Of a stretch of DNA of 64,000 nt, positions 12,501 to 21,847 are shown one piece after another. The stretch is from Burhinus oedicnemus. Its lineage: Eukaryota; Chordata; Aves; Charadriiformes; Burhinidae. The translations under genes were made by a program, and so were the position numbers. The notes below the pieces were generated by a model, which was not told the DNA's origin, did no database searches, and worked only from the letters and a program-made list of their open reading frames with translations. The stretch spans positions 11,707 to 75,706 of the forward strand of contig VFFE01006076.1 of the NCBI GenBank assembly GCA_008921705.1, read 5' to 3'. Within the stretch, counting starts at the first letter, position 1; every line of letters begins with the position of its first letter.

Positions 12501-15320
12501 GGACGGGCGTACACTTCCCTGGGTGAAAAACTGGCTGGATGGCCAAGCCCAGAGAGTTGTGGTGAATACGAGTTCAATCCAGTTGGTGGCTGGTCACAAG
12601 TGGTGTTCCCCAGGGCTCAGGGCTGGGGCCACTCCTGTTTAATATCTTTATCAATGATCCAGATGAGGGAATCAAGTACACCCTCAGTAAGTTTGCAGAT
12701 GACACCAAATTGGGCAGGAATGTTGATCTGCTTGAAAGACTCTACAGAGGGACCTGGACAGGCCAACTGTACAAGATTCAAAAAGGCTAAGAGCTGGGTC
12801 CTGCACTTGGGTCACAACAACCCCATACAATGCTACAGGCTTGGGGAAGAGTGGTTGGAAAGCTGCCTGGCGGAAAAGTACCTGGGCGTGTTGGTCGTCA
12901 GCTGGCTGGATATGAGCCAGCAGTGTGCCCAGGTGGCCAAGAAGGCCAACAGCATCCTGGCTTGTATCAGAAATAGTGTGGCCAGCAGGAGTAGGGAACT
13001 GATCGTCCCCTCGTACTCAGCACTGGTGAGGCCGCACCTTGAATACCGTGTTCAGTTTTGGGCCCCTCAATCCAAGAGAGACATTGAGGTGCTGGAGCGT
13101 GTCCAGAGAAGGGCAACAAAGCTGGTGACAGGTCTGGAGCACAAGTCTTACGAGGAGCGGCTGAGGGAACTGGGGTTGTTTAGCCTGGGGAAAAGGAGGC
13201 TGAGGGGAGACCTTATCGCTCTCTACAAGTACCTGAAAGGAGGTTGTAGTGAGGTGGGTGTTGGTCTCTTCTCCCAAGTAACTAGTGATAGGACAAGAAG
13301 AAATGGCCTCAAGTTACACCAGGGAAGTTTAGATTGGATATTAGGAAAAATTTTGTCACTGAAAGGGTTGTCAAGTACTGGAACAGGCTGCCCAGCGAAG
13401 TGGTTGAGTTGCCATCCCTGGAGGTATTTAAAAGACCTGTAGATGTGGTTCTGAGGGACATGGCTCAGTGGTAACTTGGTAGTGCTGGGTTAACGGCTGG
13501 ACTTGATGATCTTAAAGGTCTCTTCCAACCAAAACGGTTCTATGATTCAACGTCTCCAGATGACAAGAACTTTAATCTGGACTCATCTGAAAGTATATTA
13601 TTGCCTTACACATACATGCGTTTCCAATTAAATGACTTAACTACCAAGATATGCAATTGCACCTAAATTCAGAGTTACTTCTTTGAGGCAAAGGTAATTT
13701 AATTCAATTTCTGTACTGGAAATTTGAGTGATAGCCTTTTGTTATGTTTTTACTGAAACTGAAGTATTCAAAAGCAACCCAGTGTCACAGTTGAGCAAAA
13801 GGCTGAGAAAGGTGGTACTCAGGCCTGAGGATACAATTACATCACTGATGTAAGTAGATTACAGTTGGCTGTTGCGCTAACAGTAATAACTAACAGAAAC
13901 TCTTTGGTATAGCCAAACTGAATTGGAGAATCGAGTTTTGAAGAGACATTGAAACGCCATCTAGACCAGCCTCCCGCTCAAATACTAGTCCTGGAAAACA
14001 GTAAAAACTCCCAAGATACAAGAACACCAAGCAGAGGAAATACTTTAAATAACACCCACTCCTTCCAAGAACATCACTGTCATGTAAAAATTATGCCTGT
14101 ATAAGGGTCCAGCATGTAATAGTGATTCACATGGTGGGGATTTGCCATTTTAAGTATATAAAATGTAGTGTAGCTACATCCCGAATCTGCTTCCCAAACC
14201 TAGAGTAACAGAAGACTGTTTACCAAAATACTGTAGAGGACTGGACTGTTCCAGCCAGTGTCGTCGACGTCCCCGCCCCTGCAATGTGAGTGACTTTTGT
14301 CTCCTTTTCCATTCAATAAATTGAGAGAAAGTTGGGTCGCCCTCCCCGCCCTTTATCTCATTCCTATGGGGCCATCAAGCCGTTTTCTGACTCAACAAAT
14401 GTATCGAAAACTCGTTATAAAAAAACCGGCATACATTAGCAGTATCTGCAGGTCTTATCTCTTTTGCAAATTAACACCTCTTTCCAAAATTTCCCCAATA
14501 ATCGAAACATCGTTTGCATTTCTTTACCTGCAGGAGCTACTATTCTTTTGAGTACTTTACAGCGCCTTAAAGCATTTTATCTTATAAAAGGAGACCTTTT
14601 ACACCCTTTTCAGGTGCGCCGTACTTTGAGATGGTTTTTGTGTGGGTTTTTTTTTTTTCTTTTATGCTTCCTAGCCGACAGAGAGAGACATCGAGGAGAC
14701 TTTTTGCGCATCCAGAAAGGAAAGGGGAGCCTCAGACTTTTACACCCCGCTACAGCCGCAGCGCTCCCCACGGCGCACAGGCCGGGGCAGGCGGCCACAC
14801 AACGCGCACGGAAAAGCAAAGCGCTCCGGGAGCCCGGCGCCCGGAACGCCCCGGGGCCGCCCGCACCGAAGGCGGGCTCCTGCCCCCTGCGGAAGCCGGT
14901 CGGTGACAGCAGGACGCGGCGGAGCGGCGGGGGACCCTCGCGGGGCCCCGCACACCAGGCGGCAGGGCTGGGTTACCCGTAGTATCGGAAGGCGTTGATG
15001 ATCCTCCGGAAATGCTCCCGCTCTAGCCGCTCCTCCTCCTCCACCCCGGCTGCCGTGGCCGCCGCCGCCGCCAGCGCCCTCGGCTCTTGCGGCTGCCGCC
15101 TCCGCCGCTCGTCGCTCAGCGAGGCCGCCTGCTCCACCTCGGGCTCGCCGCCCCCGCCGCCCTCGCTCTCTCCCGGCCACGGCAGCTGCTCCCGCTCCTC
15201 CTCGTGGCCCCGCCGCAGCCCCCTGCGCATCGCCTTGGCCGGCGGATCCCTCTCGCCCGGGGGACGCGGCGGCAGCGGCGGCGGCTGCGCTTTACGGGAC
15301 ACGGCGCACGTGGCCGACAT
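3449..15320 (-). CDS. CARNMT1: CARNMT1, carnosine N-methyltransferase 1 (5' part, four coding exons)
   Basis: The enzyme transfers a methyl group from S-adenosylmethionine to the histidine ring of carnosine, making anserine. Coding exons on the minus strand are 15320-14977, 12108-11913, 10906-10743 and 3589-3449. All junctions are GT-AG and the frame stays open across them for about 281 codons; human CARNMT1 is about 409 residues, so the C-terminal third should lie left of base 1. Exon 1 gives a Pro/Ala/Glu-rich N-terminus ending in [16 protein letters not shown]. Exon 2 gives [12 protein letters not shown] and [13 protein letters not shown]. Exon 4 carries SAM-binding motif I, VPGAGLGR (about residues 244-251), and [10 protein letters not shown]. 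The downstream catalytic portion cannot be judged. The start ATG is the first in the exon-1 frame inside the CpG island; the extreme N-terminus differs from human, so the exact start is less certain than the rest. Introns carry a CR1 and possible SINE relics but the exons are intact. Confidence 0.93.
3590..10742 (-). other. CARNMT1: CARNMT1 intron 3 (7.2 kb)
   Basis: AT-rich intronic DNA between exon 4 and exon 3. Open frames are short and none resembles a known protein. Only small A/T runs and a short imperfect hairpin near 6340-6361 (ATGGGTA ... TACCCAT) stand out. Confidence 0.7.
10743..10906 (-). CDS. CARNMT1: CARNMT1 coding exon 3
   Basis: The acceptor is TTATCAG|GAAAGA and the donor AGATG|GTAATA. 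Its 164 nt encode [25 protein letters not shown] and [10 protein letters not shown], with the Trp codon split as TG|G into exon 4. It is easily missed because no long open frame starts with ATG here. Confidence 0.93.
10907..11912 (-). other. CARNMT1: CARNMT1 intron 2
   Basis: About 1 kb of intron. It holds a possible tRNA-derived SINE head near 11020-11090 (listed separately) and an A-rich purine tract around 11750-11840. No coding exon was seen. Confidence 0.7.
11015..11095 (+). repeat. Possible old tRNA-derived SINE head (MIR/AmnSINE-like)
   Basis: GGGCTCAAATCC at 11073-11084 resembles a pol III B box (GGTTCRANTCC). Upstream, CAGCTGACAAAGCAC sits about where a tRNA-SINE A-box/anticodon-arm segment (CAGTGGAAAGAGCAC in MIR) would be. 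The body is too diverged to name a family. Chance similarity is possible. Confidence 0.3.
11913..12108 (-). CDS. CARNMT1: CARNMT1 coding exon 2
   Basis: The acceptor is CTTTTTAG|AACG and the donor GAC|GTATGT. Its 196 nt complete the split Gly and give [13 protein letters not shown] through [11 protein letters not shown], close to the human sequence. Confidence 0.93.
12266..13548 (+). mobile_element. CR1 LINE, 5'-truncated and frameshifted reverse-transcriptase ORF
   Basis: The start encodes a CR1 reverse-transcriptase segment with [14 protein letters not shown] and [14 protein letters not shown]. The catalytic FADD box lies at 12692-12703, in a different frame from both the upstream stretch (12262-12642) and the long downstream one (12600-13442). 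The coding region therefore needs all three frames and has at least two frameshifts. The downstream part holds the usual CR1 C-terminal motifs RPHLEY, VQFWAPQ and [11 protein letters not shown]. The 3' end matches the CR1 tail (AAAGGTCTCTTCCAACC ... TATGATTC). It lies antisense to CARNMT1 in intron 1. It is a dead, 5'-truncated copy, the usual state of CR1 insertions. Confidence 0.95.
13915..13997 (-). repeat. Short CR1 3'-end fragment
   Basis: The text CATCTAGACCAGCCTCC followed by CGCTCAAATA matches the minus-strand CR1 tail pattern (CATCTAGTCCAACCCCCCTGCTCAAA), with a GAAGAGAC motif upstream as in the full copy at 54.6 kb. It is diverged and under 100 bp. Confidence 0.5.
14977..15320 (-). 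CDS. CARNMT1: CARNMT1 coding exon 1
   Basis: ATG at 15320-15318. The exon codes 114 residues plus two bases of a split Gly codon, and the donor reads GG|GTAACC. It is very GC-rich with an alanine run followed by an acidic stretch, as in the human N-terminus. The conserved end AFRYYG continues in frame into exon 2. Confidence 0.85.
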
Positions 15321-15471
15321 CCCCGCAACGGCCGCCGCCGACGGCCGCGCCAGGCGCGCGCACTCACTCGCTCACTTCCGGCCCGGAGCCGAGGGAGGCG
15401 GGCACGCGGGGAGCATCGCGAGAAGAGGGGCGGTGGCAGGCGCAGGCGCAGGCGCAGGCGCTCTCCTGCCG

Positions 15472-15491
15472 NNNNNNNNNNNNNNNNNNNN
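15472..15491. other. Assembly gap (20 N) in CARNMT1 promoter
   Basis: There are 20 Ns between a GGCGCA repeat and a poly-C run. The round size and GC-extreme flanks suggest a placeholder of unknown true length. Confidence 0.97.
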
Positions 15492-15720
15492 CCCCCCCCC
15501 CTTCCCCAGCGGAGCGGTGCTAGTCCCAGCCCAGCCGGTGTGAAATGGCACATGGCGGCAACGACGCTGAAACGCCTTTGGGGCGTACTTGAAGAGGATG
15601 GGCGCCTGCCTGGCTCCTCCGGAGGCCTCACGGAAAAACCGAAGTACAAGTTTGGCGATGAGTGAACCCCACCTCCGGCTCGGGAGGCCGCAGGCCGCCT
15701 CCGCCCGGTTGGCTGCGCCG

Positions 15721-17195
15721 GGCTGTGGTAAGGTAGGCGCCCAGCACCCGTGGCTGTGCTGACGAGAAGCAGGAGCCACAAAGAGCTGTGCAAGTACCTC
15801 TGCACCACACTGCGGCCGGGTTATGCTTCCCCTAAACAAGGACGGGGACCGACTTGGGGGGGGAAGTGAGGATGTGTTTAGCAACGCATGAGTCATTAGA
15901 TACCAGATTTCCCCCCACAATAACGCACTTTCACCCAGAGGACAATTGCACCCATCCTCCTCCAGCTGACAGAACTTGTTTCACCGGGTGCCGACACCCT
16001 CCTGCGTGACATGCAGCAAGTCACCACGCGCTTTTCCAGCCTGCTTTGAGAAGAGACAGCTGGTGCCAGAGAGCCGCCTTTGTAAAGGCCCATCCCCTCC
16101 TCAGTTTGCAAACCTGAAGAGCACTGTCCTACATCCCTCGACATGCAGGAAGTGGTAGTCCTTTAGTAAACCAAGTAACGTAAAAGGGGAACAAGAGAAG
16201 TGTTTTGGCACACTACCGTTCTCTCTGTGGAAATAACAAATACTCTCACTTTACTCGTAATGTTTCCAGTTTTCTTTACTCTGGCTCTCTTGCAACCACA
16301 TTAACTGACCGGACAGTTCCGACTACAAAGGTGTTCAGTGGCAGTGCTGGAGAGAAAGCACAGACATCATTCCCAGTTGGATGGACAAAAGAGTCATTGT
16401 TGCCAAGAGCACATCAAGTAGTCTCATAAAGTGGGAAACACCGTGTATGTGACAAAACTAACATCTGAATTGAAACACAGTGTAAACAGAAATTCAGCTT
16501 TTTGACTTAATTTTGAAGGTTAGAGAGGGAGCAATAGCTCTGCAAGATAAAAAGTTTGTTCGCTACTATGTTGTCATGTTCTTTCCGTTATCTTGACGTC
16601 ATGAAGAAATCACCTTCTTGATGTCAAACCTGTACTTGCATTTCTGTGCTTCCTTATATATAAGCCATTAGCGTGCTATTGAACACCCCTTCTATCGCCA
16701 CTGTGTTTCTAAACATATGCAAGACACTTAGCAAAACTTTCCTTCAGCGATGACAGCCTTAAGTTGCAGCCAGCGGAATGTGGCACCACTTCCAAAAAAA
16801 CCATCTTTTCTTCACAAAAGAACCACAGGCTCCTGTCCTGCAGCTCCCCCTGACCACTTTAAAGCTAGCACAGCCCTGGCAGTCAAAATGCATCTGTCAC
16901 AGGCAAACTAGATTTTTCCTGTCAGGGGCTGTACCACCTTCAAAGCAAAAGCATCCTACCAACATAACCAGCATTGCAGGGGAATACTGTAAGCTTTTAT
17001 CATGTCACCTGAAATACTTTATTTCCCAAAGAGATTCAAAAGATTTGATTGTCTTTTCCCACTAAGGTGAGTTGCTGTAGCAACTGGCAAGAGGACACAA
17101 TTTAAACACCGCAGGTGAGCCTGGTCAGCTTCTACAGGCCGTCCATGGTATAGCCCTGCCTGCTTCTTTTACGGCTCCTTATGGGTGTGGCGTCA
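15721..17195. other. Intergenic DNA upstream of CARNMT1
   Basis: No gene was recognised. A full CRE palindrome TGACGTCA (16594-16601) is followed about 54 bp later by TATATATAAG (16655-16664); whether this is used as a promoter is unknown. Open frames here are short and unlike known proteins. Confidence 0.55.
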
Positions 17196-17199
17196 ATGA

Positions 17200-17900
17200 A
17201 TCCTCCAAACCCCTTTTGAACTTGCTGATACTGTCTGCCTCCTATGGCGTTAAATCTCAGAACCTCACTGTCTGCTGTGTGAAATATCACCTTAATGTAA
17301 TCGACAAATCTGTTGCAAGTGAAGGATTGCCCCCTAAACTAGTATTTGTACAATTTGCTGAATACTAGTTCTGCATCCACTTGACTCACAGCTTTCAGAT
17401 TTTGTAAACTTTGACCTTTTTTCCCCTCAGTCTTCGCTCTAGAGTGAAGGATTCCAGCATGCTTAGTCTCTCCTCAAAAAGTGGCTCCTCCATTCCTTTG
17501 GTCATATTAGTTGCCCCTCTTTTAACTCCACTACGGACTCCCTCCAGATGTAGGAACCAGAACTGACCAATACTGAAAATGTGGGTCCACTGGTTTTACA
17601 CAGGAGCAAAGTAGCACCACCTGTTTTGTTTGCATAAGATGCCTACCTAATATTTTGATGCTGCTCCACAACACGGTGATGGTTTCAGAACTGTCAAAGA
17701 TCTCTGCCATGAGCTGTAACTACAAGTTGCTGAACTACAAGTTCAGTACCATGTATATTCTGATAAATGATTTACACCACAAATGCATAAATCTATAGTG
17801 GAGTTCATCTACCCCTTTTGCCCATGGAAGGAAGTACCAATGTTGGACAACTTTAGAAAGCTCAGTATCGTCTGCAAGCTTGGGTGATTTCATTGTTCAG
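17200..17900 (-). mobile_element. Old, highly diverged CR1 remnant
   Basis: Reading the plus strand, the order of fragments (CTTAGTCTCTCCTCAAAAAG, CCTTTGGTCATATTAG TTGCCCCTC, a CTCCAGATG-type block, then AACCAGAACTGACC) matches the minus-strand CR1 at 54.6-55.6 kb but with far more substitutions. Family-level identification rests on these short matches. It is an ancient copy compared with the other two CR1s. Confidence 0.6.
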
Positions 17901-17989
17901 TCCCTCCTCTGAATCACAGCTAAACTTGCTGAATAATATAATTCAGGGACTGCCAATATTGAAATTTTCCCTCCTCCTGAGAGGAGCCC

Positions 17990-18725
17990 TGTTGCGGTTT
18001 GGACTGGGCTGGCCACAAAAATGAATGACAGATGTTCTCTAACTTCTCTCCCAAGTGAGAGACAAATGAGGGAAGAGAGACCAGTTTCAAAGAAACAAAG
18101 CTGGTTTAATGAAATAATAATAAAATAATAAAAAGAAAAGATAGGAAAATAATGAAATATATACAATATACACAAAACCATATCAAGGTCCCCGGATGAC
18201 AATCATGTCACCAACAGGCACTGGGAAAGTCCCAGACTGGACTCAGCGACAGAAGGGAGCTGAATTCAGGAACCGGATTCAGGAATGCATGGATTGGGAT
18301 CAAAGGCAGATGAACAGACAGAGTTCTTCTCGGACGCTGGCCATTGAAGAAAAAGGGCTGACCCTTTGATCCCTCAGCTTTTATCCTGAGCATGAGGCAG
18401 ATGGGATGGAATACCCTGTGGGTCAGTCTTGGGACTCCTCCCCGCAGATGTGACCCCTCTACGCTTTTCCACTTCCACCCCTCCAAGTTGGTGCATAACA
18501 AATTTAGCTGACCTTGGTTGTTATAGCAATAAGTATAAGCAAGAGCCTCTCTGCATACCATTCCTGGGTATTCATTATAAACATGAGGTCTTATCACTTT
18601 GGAAGCAGACCCTGTATGAAAAATATGCTGTCAATTTCAGAGAGTTGAGTTAGTTAGAAGAGGCTAAGCTGAAACATAAAATTACTGAACAGAAAATTAG
18701 TTCTGTTTTACCTCAAACCAGGACA
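17990..18725 (-). mobile_element. Solo LTR of an avian ERVL-type retrovirus, with target duplication AGCCC
   Basis: On the minus strand the element starts TGTCCTGGTTTGAGG and ends CCAAACCGCAACA, so it has TGT...ACA ends. The 736-bp element is flanked by a perfect 5-bp direct repeat AGCCC at 17985-17989 and 18726-18730. A 5-bp duplication and the TGTCCTGGTTTGAGG start fit known avian ERVL-class LTRs. No internal gag/pol sequence follows on either side, so this is a solo LTR left by recombination between two LTRs. Confidence 0.93.
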
Positions 18726-18940
18726 AGCCCATTCAGTCTTAACCCTTCACTTCCTATCCTTCTCAGTTCACAAAAGGATCCCTTATATTCCTCTGGAACC
18801 AACATACCATTTTAAGTTGTACTCGCGCATTTCTCCATGTAAGAAGATACTTCAAAAGTTTATCAAAGGGGCATCATAAGCCTACAAGTTCCTTGCAGGG
18901 ATGGGAAAAGCAACAACAAAAAATTTCTTCCCTTCACCAC

Positions 18941-20468
18941 TGTATTTGGCTCACATGGCAAGGTTTTAGTAGCCGGGGCACTAGATGGGTGCCTTCTGTA
19001 AGAAGCTGCCCCTATGTCTGACAGAGCCAATGCCAGCCAGGTCCAAGACAGACCCACCGCTGGCCAAGGCTGAGCCCCTTAGTGACAGTGGTAGCACCTC
19101 TGTGATAACGTATTTAGGACGGGGAAAAAACTGCAACAGCATCCAGAGGAGAGGAGTGAGAAGATGTGAGAGAAACAACTCTGCAGACACCAAAGCCAGT
19201 GGAGGACGGGGCGGAGGCGCTCCAGGTGCTGAAGCAGATGTTTCCCTGCAGCCCATGGTGAAGACCACGGTGTTACAAGCAAAAAGCAGTTGTGGATCCC
19301 TCAGGGACAAAGCACAGCACTCAGCAAGTGAAAGCTTTGGATTTATGGAAAGTGTAGCATTATCACAGGGGGAGCCCTGGGACACTGGTGCTCATCAAAT
19401 GGTGACCCAGCACAGCGGAGCCCTGCTTGGGAATGATGCTCAAATGGAAAGCACAGGTGGATAATAAAACTTGCACTGCTTAACATATTATACATATGCA
19501 ATGTCCTGTTTTGCTTATTAGCAAACTTGCTGATGTAATGTAATTGTCAGAAGAGAGAGATCTGCAGCTGGCTGCCATGTTGGCACCTGTGCAGGGGTAT
19601 GAGCAGACAGTGGGGAAGCAAAGTAGCCCAGGTTACCCTAACAAAGAGATAAGACATGCTTGGGACTCTACATACTCAGACGGGGGAGGTGAACTGTCCC
19701 AAGTTACCCTAACGAAGTCTTCTTGTGCCCTACACACTGAGGGCTGTCCCCCTGCAGTCCATGTAGGTTAACGGTGGAGCAGATATCCACCTGCAGCCCA
19801 CAGAGGACCCCACGCTGGAGCAGGTGATGCCTGAAGGAGGCTGTGAACCTGTGCAAAGATGGCACTGGAACAGGCTCCTGGCAGGACCTGTGGATCTGTG
19901 GAGAGAGGAGCCAACACTGGAGCAGGTTTTCTGGCAGGACTTGTGACCCTGTGGGGGACCCATGCTGGAGCAGTCTGTTCCTGAAGGACTGCACCCTGAG
20001 GAAACGATCCATGCTGGAGCAGTTTGTGAAGAACTGCAGCCTGTGGGAAGGACCCACGCTGGAGAGGTTTGTGGAGGACTGTCTCCTGTGGGAGGGACCC
20101 CACACTGAAGTAGAGGAAGAGTGTGAGGAGTAGCCCCCGCTGAGGAGGAAGGCGCAGCAGAGACAGCTTGTGATGAACTGACCACAACCCCCATTCCCCA
20201 TCCCACTGCGCTGCTCAGGGGGAGGAGGTAGAGAATTTGGGAGTGAATTTCAGCCAAGGTGTTTGAGTTTTGTTCTTATTTATTAATCTAGTCTGATTTG
20301 ACTGGCAATAAATTAATTTCCCCAAGCCAAGTCTGTTTTGTTCGTGACTGTCATTGCTGAGTGATCTCCCTGTCCTTATCTTGACCCATGAGCCTTTCAT
20401 TGTATTTCTTCCTCCTGTCCAGTTGAGGAGGGAAGTAATAAAATGGCTTGGTGGGTCAACCCACCACA
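18941..20468 (+). mobile_element. Older solo LTR of the VNTR-bearing family, interrupted by a nested insertion
   Basis: It is homologous along its length to the LTR at 36336-37477. Both start TGTATTgGG...GGCAAGGTTTtGTAGC, share GCCAATGCCAGCC-type blocks and the GGTTAACGGTGGAGC segment, and end in CAACCCACCACA or similar. It differs by about 465 extra bases (about 19271-19734) that the other copy lacks. Flanking pentamers are ACCAC and GCCAT, which differ by two transitions, so the target duplication is decayed or absent. Divergence and the nested insertion both suggest that this is the older copy. Confidence 0.8.
19271..19734. mobile_element. Nested insertion in the LTR, probably another solo LTR
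   Basis: This segment has no counterpart in the sister LTR at 36.3-37.5 kb, where GAAGACCA runs straight on to GCTGTGCCCCTGCAG. It begins TGTTACA and ends CCCTACA, and is bordered by CACGG (19266-19270) and CACTG (19735-19739), a 4-of-5 match. It contains AATAAA at 19463-19468 and a repeated TTACCCTAAC block. These points fit an LTR of about 464 bp, but I do not recognise the family and the boundaries are inferred. Confidence 0.5.
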
Positions 20469-21824
20469 GCCATCCAAGCATTAGCTAATCTCTCACAGTT
20501 GCACCCCTTCCAAAGGGAAATAAAAACAAAAATTTAAAGTCAGACAGTCCATCACTGCATTTGAGCAAATGCAACCTGAAGTATTTTTACAGAAAAATAA
20601 TATTACAAAATAGTATTTGGAATGACTTTGTCTTAAAGACAGCTTTATACAGCTCTAACCCGTTTAAGACCTTTTTCTTATATACAGGTTTAAGACTCTT
20701 AATACTGTTAACAATAAAGCATTACATTTCAATCACCATGATCAGTTCAGCGGACATATAGTAAGTAATGTAGTCCATCCTTTGCTTTTCATGTCTGTAG
20801 CTTGACTTTTATTCTGGCTGATAAAAATGTAAGATATTGTATAGAAGATGTAAGATTTAATACATTACTTATTCAGCAACCAAATACGATTCAACTTCCC
20901 AGCTTCCTAGTTTATCTAAATATATGTACACAAATCCTATAACAAAGCTCTAACATATGTTTAGCATAGCTGCTTTTTGAACTTTCAGTACTATAATATC
21001 AACCTGAGCTACGAATATTAGTAAGAATTATTTCTTCCTCCTCCCTGAAGGCTGCATTTATTGTCTAGTAGTCTGTGCCATCCCAGTCTTCAATCTCTGC
21101 ACAATACATATACTTAACCTTGTTAGCGATGCATCTGCATTGTTTCCAACATCTTATTCCCCCATCTTTTTCCAACAACCTGACTTCTCTACAGATTTCT
21201 TTGGGTTTTTCTAAATATCCATTCCCAACTGCTCCAACCAATACACAACATAAAAATTCCTTGACAAACACCACAGAGGTATTTAGCAAGTCTCAGTAAC
21301 TTCAGTTACAAGGTATTCAATAACAGCTTCTGTTACCAAATAAGCAGTGTAAGATCTTACACAATCTTAAACTTACTATTGCTACAGCATATAGCTAGTT
21401 CCTCTAACCATGTTTACCAGTGATTAGAAGCTCGTAAAAATATTAGAGGTAATCACTGTCATTCCAATATGAACATTTCAAATTGTATTCATCCATGTTC
21501 AAATATGCCTATTAATCCAACAGAAGTGCATCTTTATAGTTTAGTTTTGTACATAAAAATGTTTATATTCTTTAAAATGTACGCATTCAATCAGATTTAA
21601 AGATCAGCCAAAAACATGACTGATTACAGGAATTCTAAAGAATAATGTACTGTTGATACTACTCAACAATATCTGAGGCTTACAGAGTTAGTTGTCGCTA
21701 CAAATCCACTCGTGTTGCATAAACTAGTACTATGGACACACACGTAACTTCGGCTCAGTTGGTTGCCTTGCCAAGTATGACAATCTTGAGGTTTTCCATT
21801 CATATCCAATGGAAGCCAGGCTTT
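20469..21824 (-). other. NMRK1 3' flank, probably including its 3' UTR
   Basis: AT-rich DNA without a coding exon. On the minus strand AATAAA is present at 21062-21057 and again near 20813-20808; either could end the NMRK1 transcript. Which one is used cannot be decided from sequence. Confidence 0.45.
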
Positions 21825-21847
21825 CTACATTATCATGCTGTGACCTG
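21825..21847 (-). CDS. NMRK1: Possible NMRK1 last coding exon
   Basis: A polypyrimidine-poor acceptor TTATATCAG|CAGG begins this segment. Joined to exon 7 it adds about eight residues and stops at TAG 21827-21825. In another frame the same bases read Gln-Val-Thr-Ala-stop, the end of the human protein, which suggests true homology but a shifted frame. Confidence 0.4.

Larger units (their letters stand above)
12109..14976 (-). other. CARNMT1: CARNMT1 intron 1
   Basis: This 2.9-kb intron holds a plus-strand CR1 (about 12266-13548), a small minus-strand CR1 tail (about 13915-13997) and, at its upstream end, the start of the CpG island. Nothing else was recognised. Confidence 0.75.
14740..15720. 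promoter_or_regulatory. CARNMT1: CpG island and likely promoter of CARNMT1
   Basis: Dense CpG and GC-rich sequence surrounds exon 1, in contrast with AT-rich flanks. Visible promoter-type motifs upstream of the ATG are an ETS core ACTTCCGG (15374-15381), TCGCGAGA (15416-15423, most of the TCTCGCGAGA palindrome common at housekeeping promoters) and a YY1-like ATGGCGGC (15552-15559). A GGCGCA hexamer repeat lies at 15437-15460 next to an assembly gap. No TATA box was seen, as expected for this promoter class. Confidence 0.8.

Noticed and set aside
12600..13442. 280-codon open frame that could be taken for a gene
   Set aside because: It is the C-terminal part of a CR1 reverse transcriptase in a frameshifted copy, with the CR1 tail directly after it.
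15552..15665. Short plus-strand open frame starting MAATTLKRLWG upstream of CARNMT1
   Set aside because: It is 37 codons, follows an assembly gap, and has no recognisable homology. It could be a divergent transcript but there is no support for coding.
14740..15808. Multiple long open frames on both strands around the CARNMT1 CpG island
   Set aside because: These are GC-driven shadows; several run through the N gap. Only 14977-15320 on the minus strand continues in frame into conserved exons.
19704..20257. Three overlapping minus-strand open frames of 139-175 codons
   Set aside because: They run antisense through the tandem-repeat part of an LTR, where the repeat unit lacks stops. The same pattern appears in the sister LTR at 36.5-37.2 kb, so homology is by repeat, not by gene.
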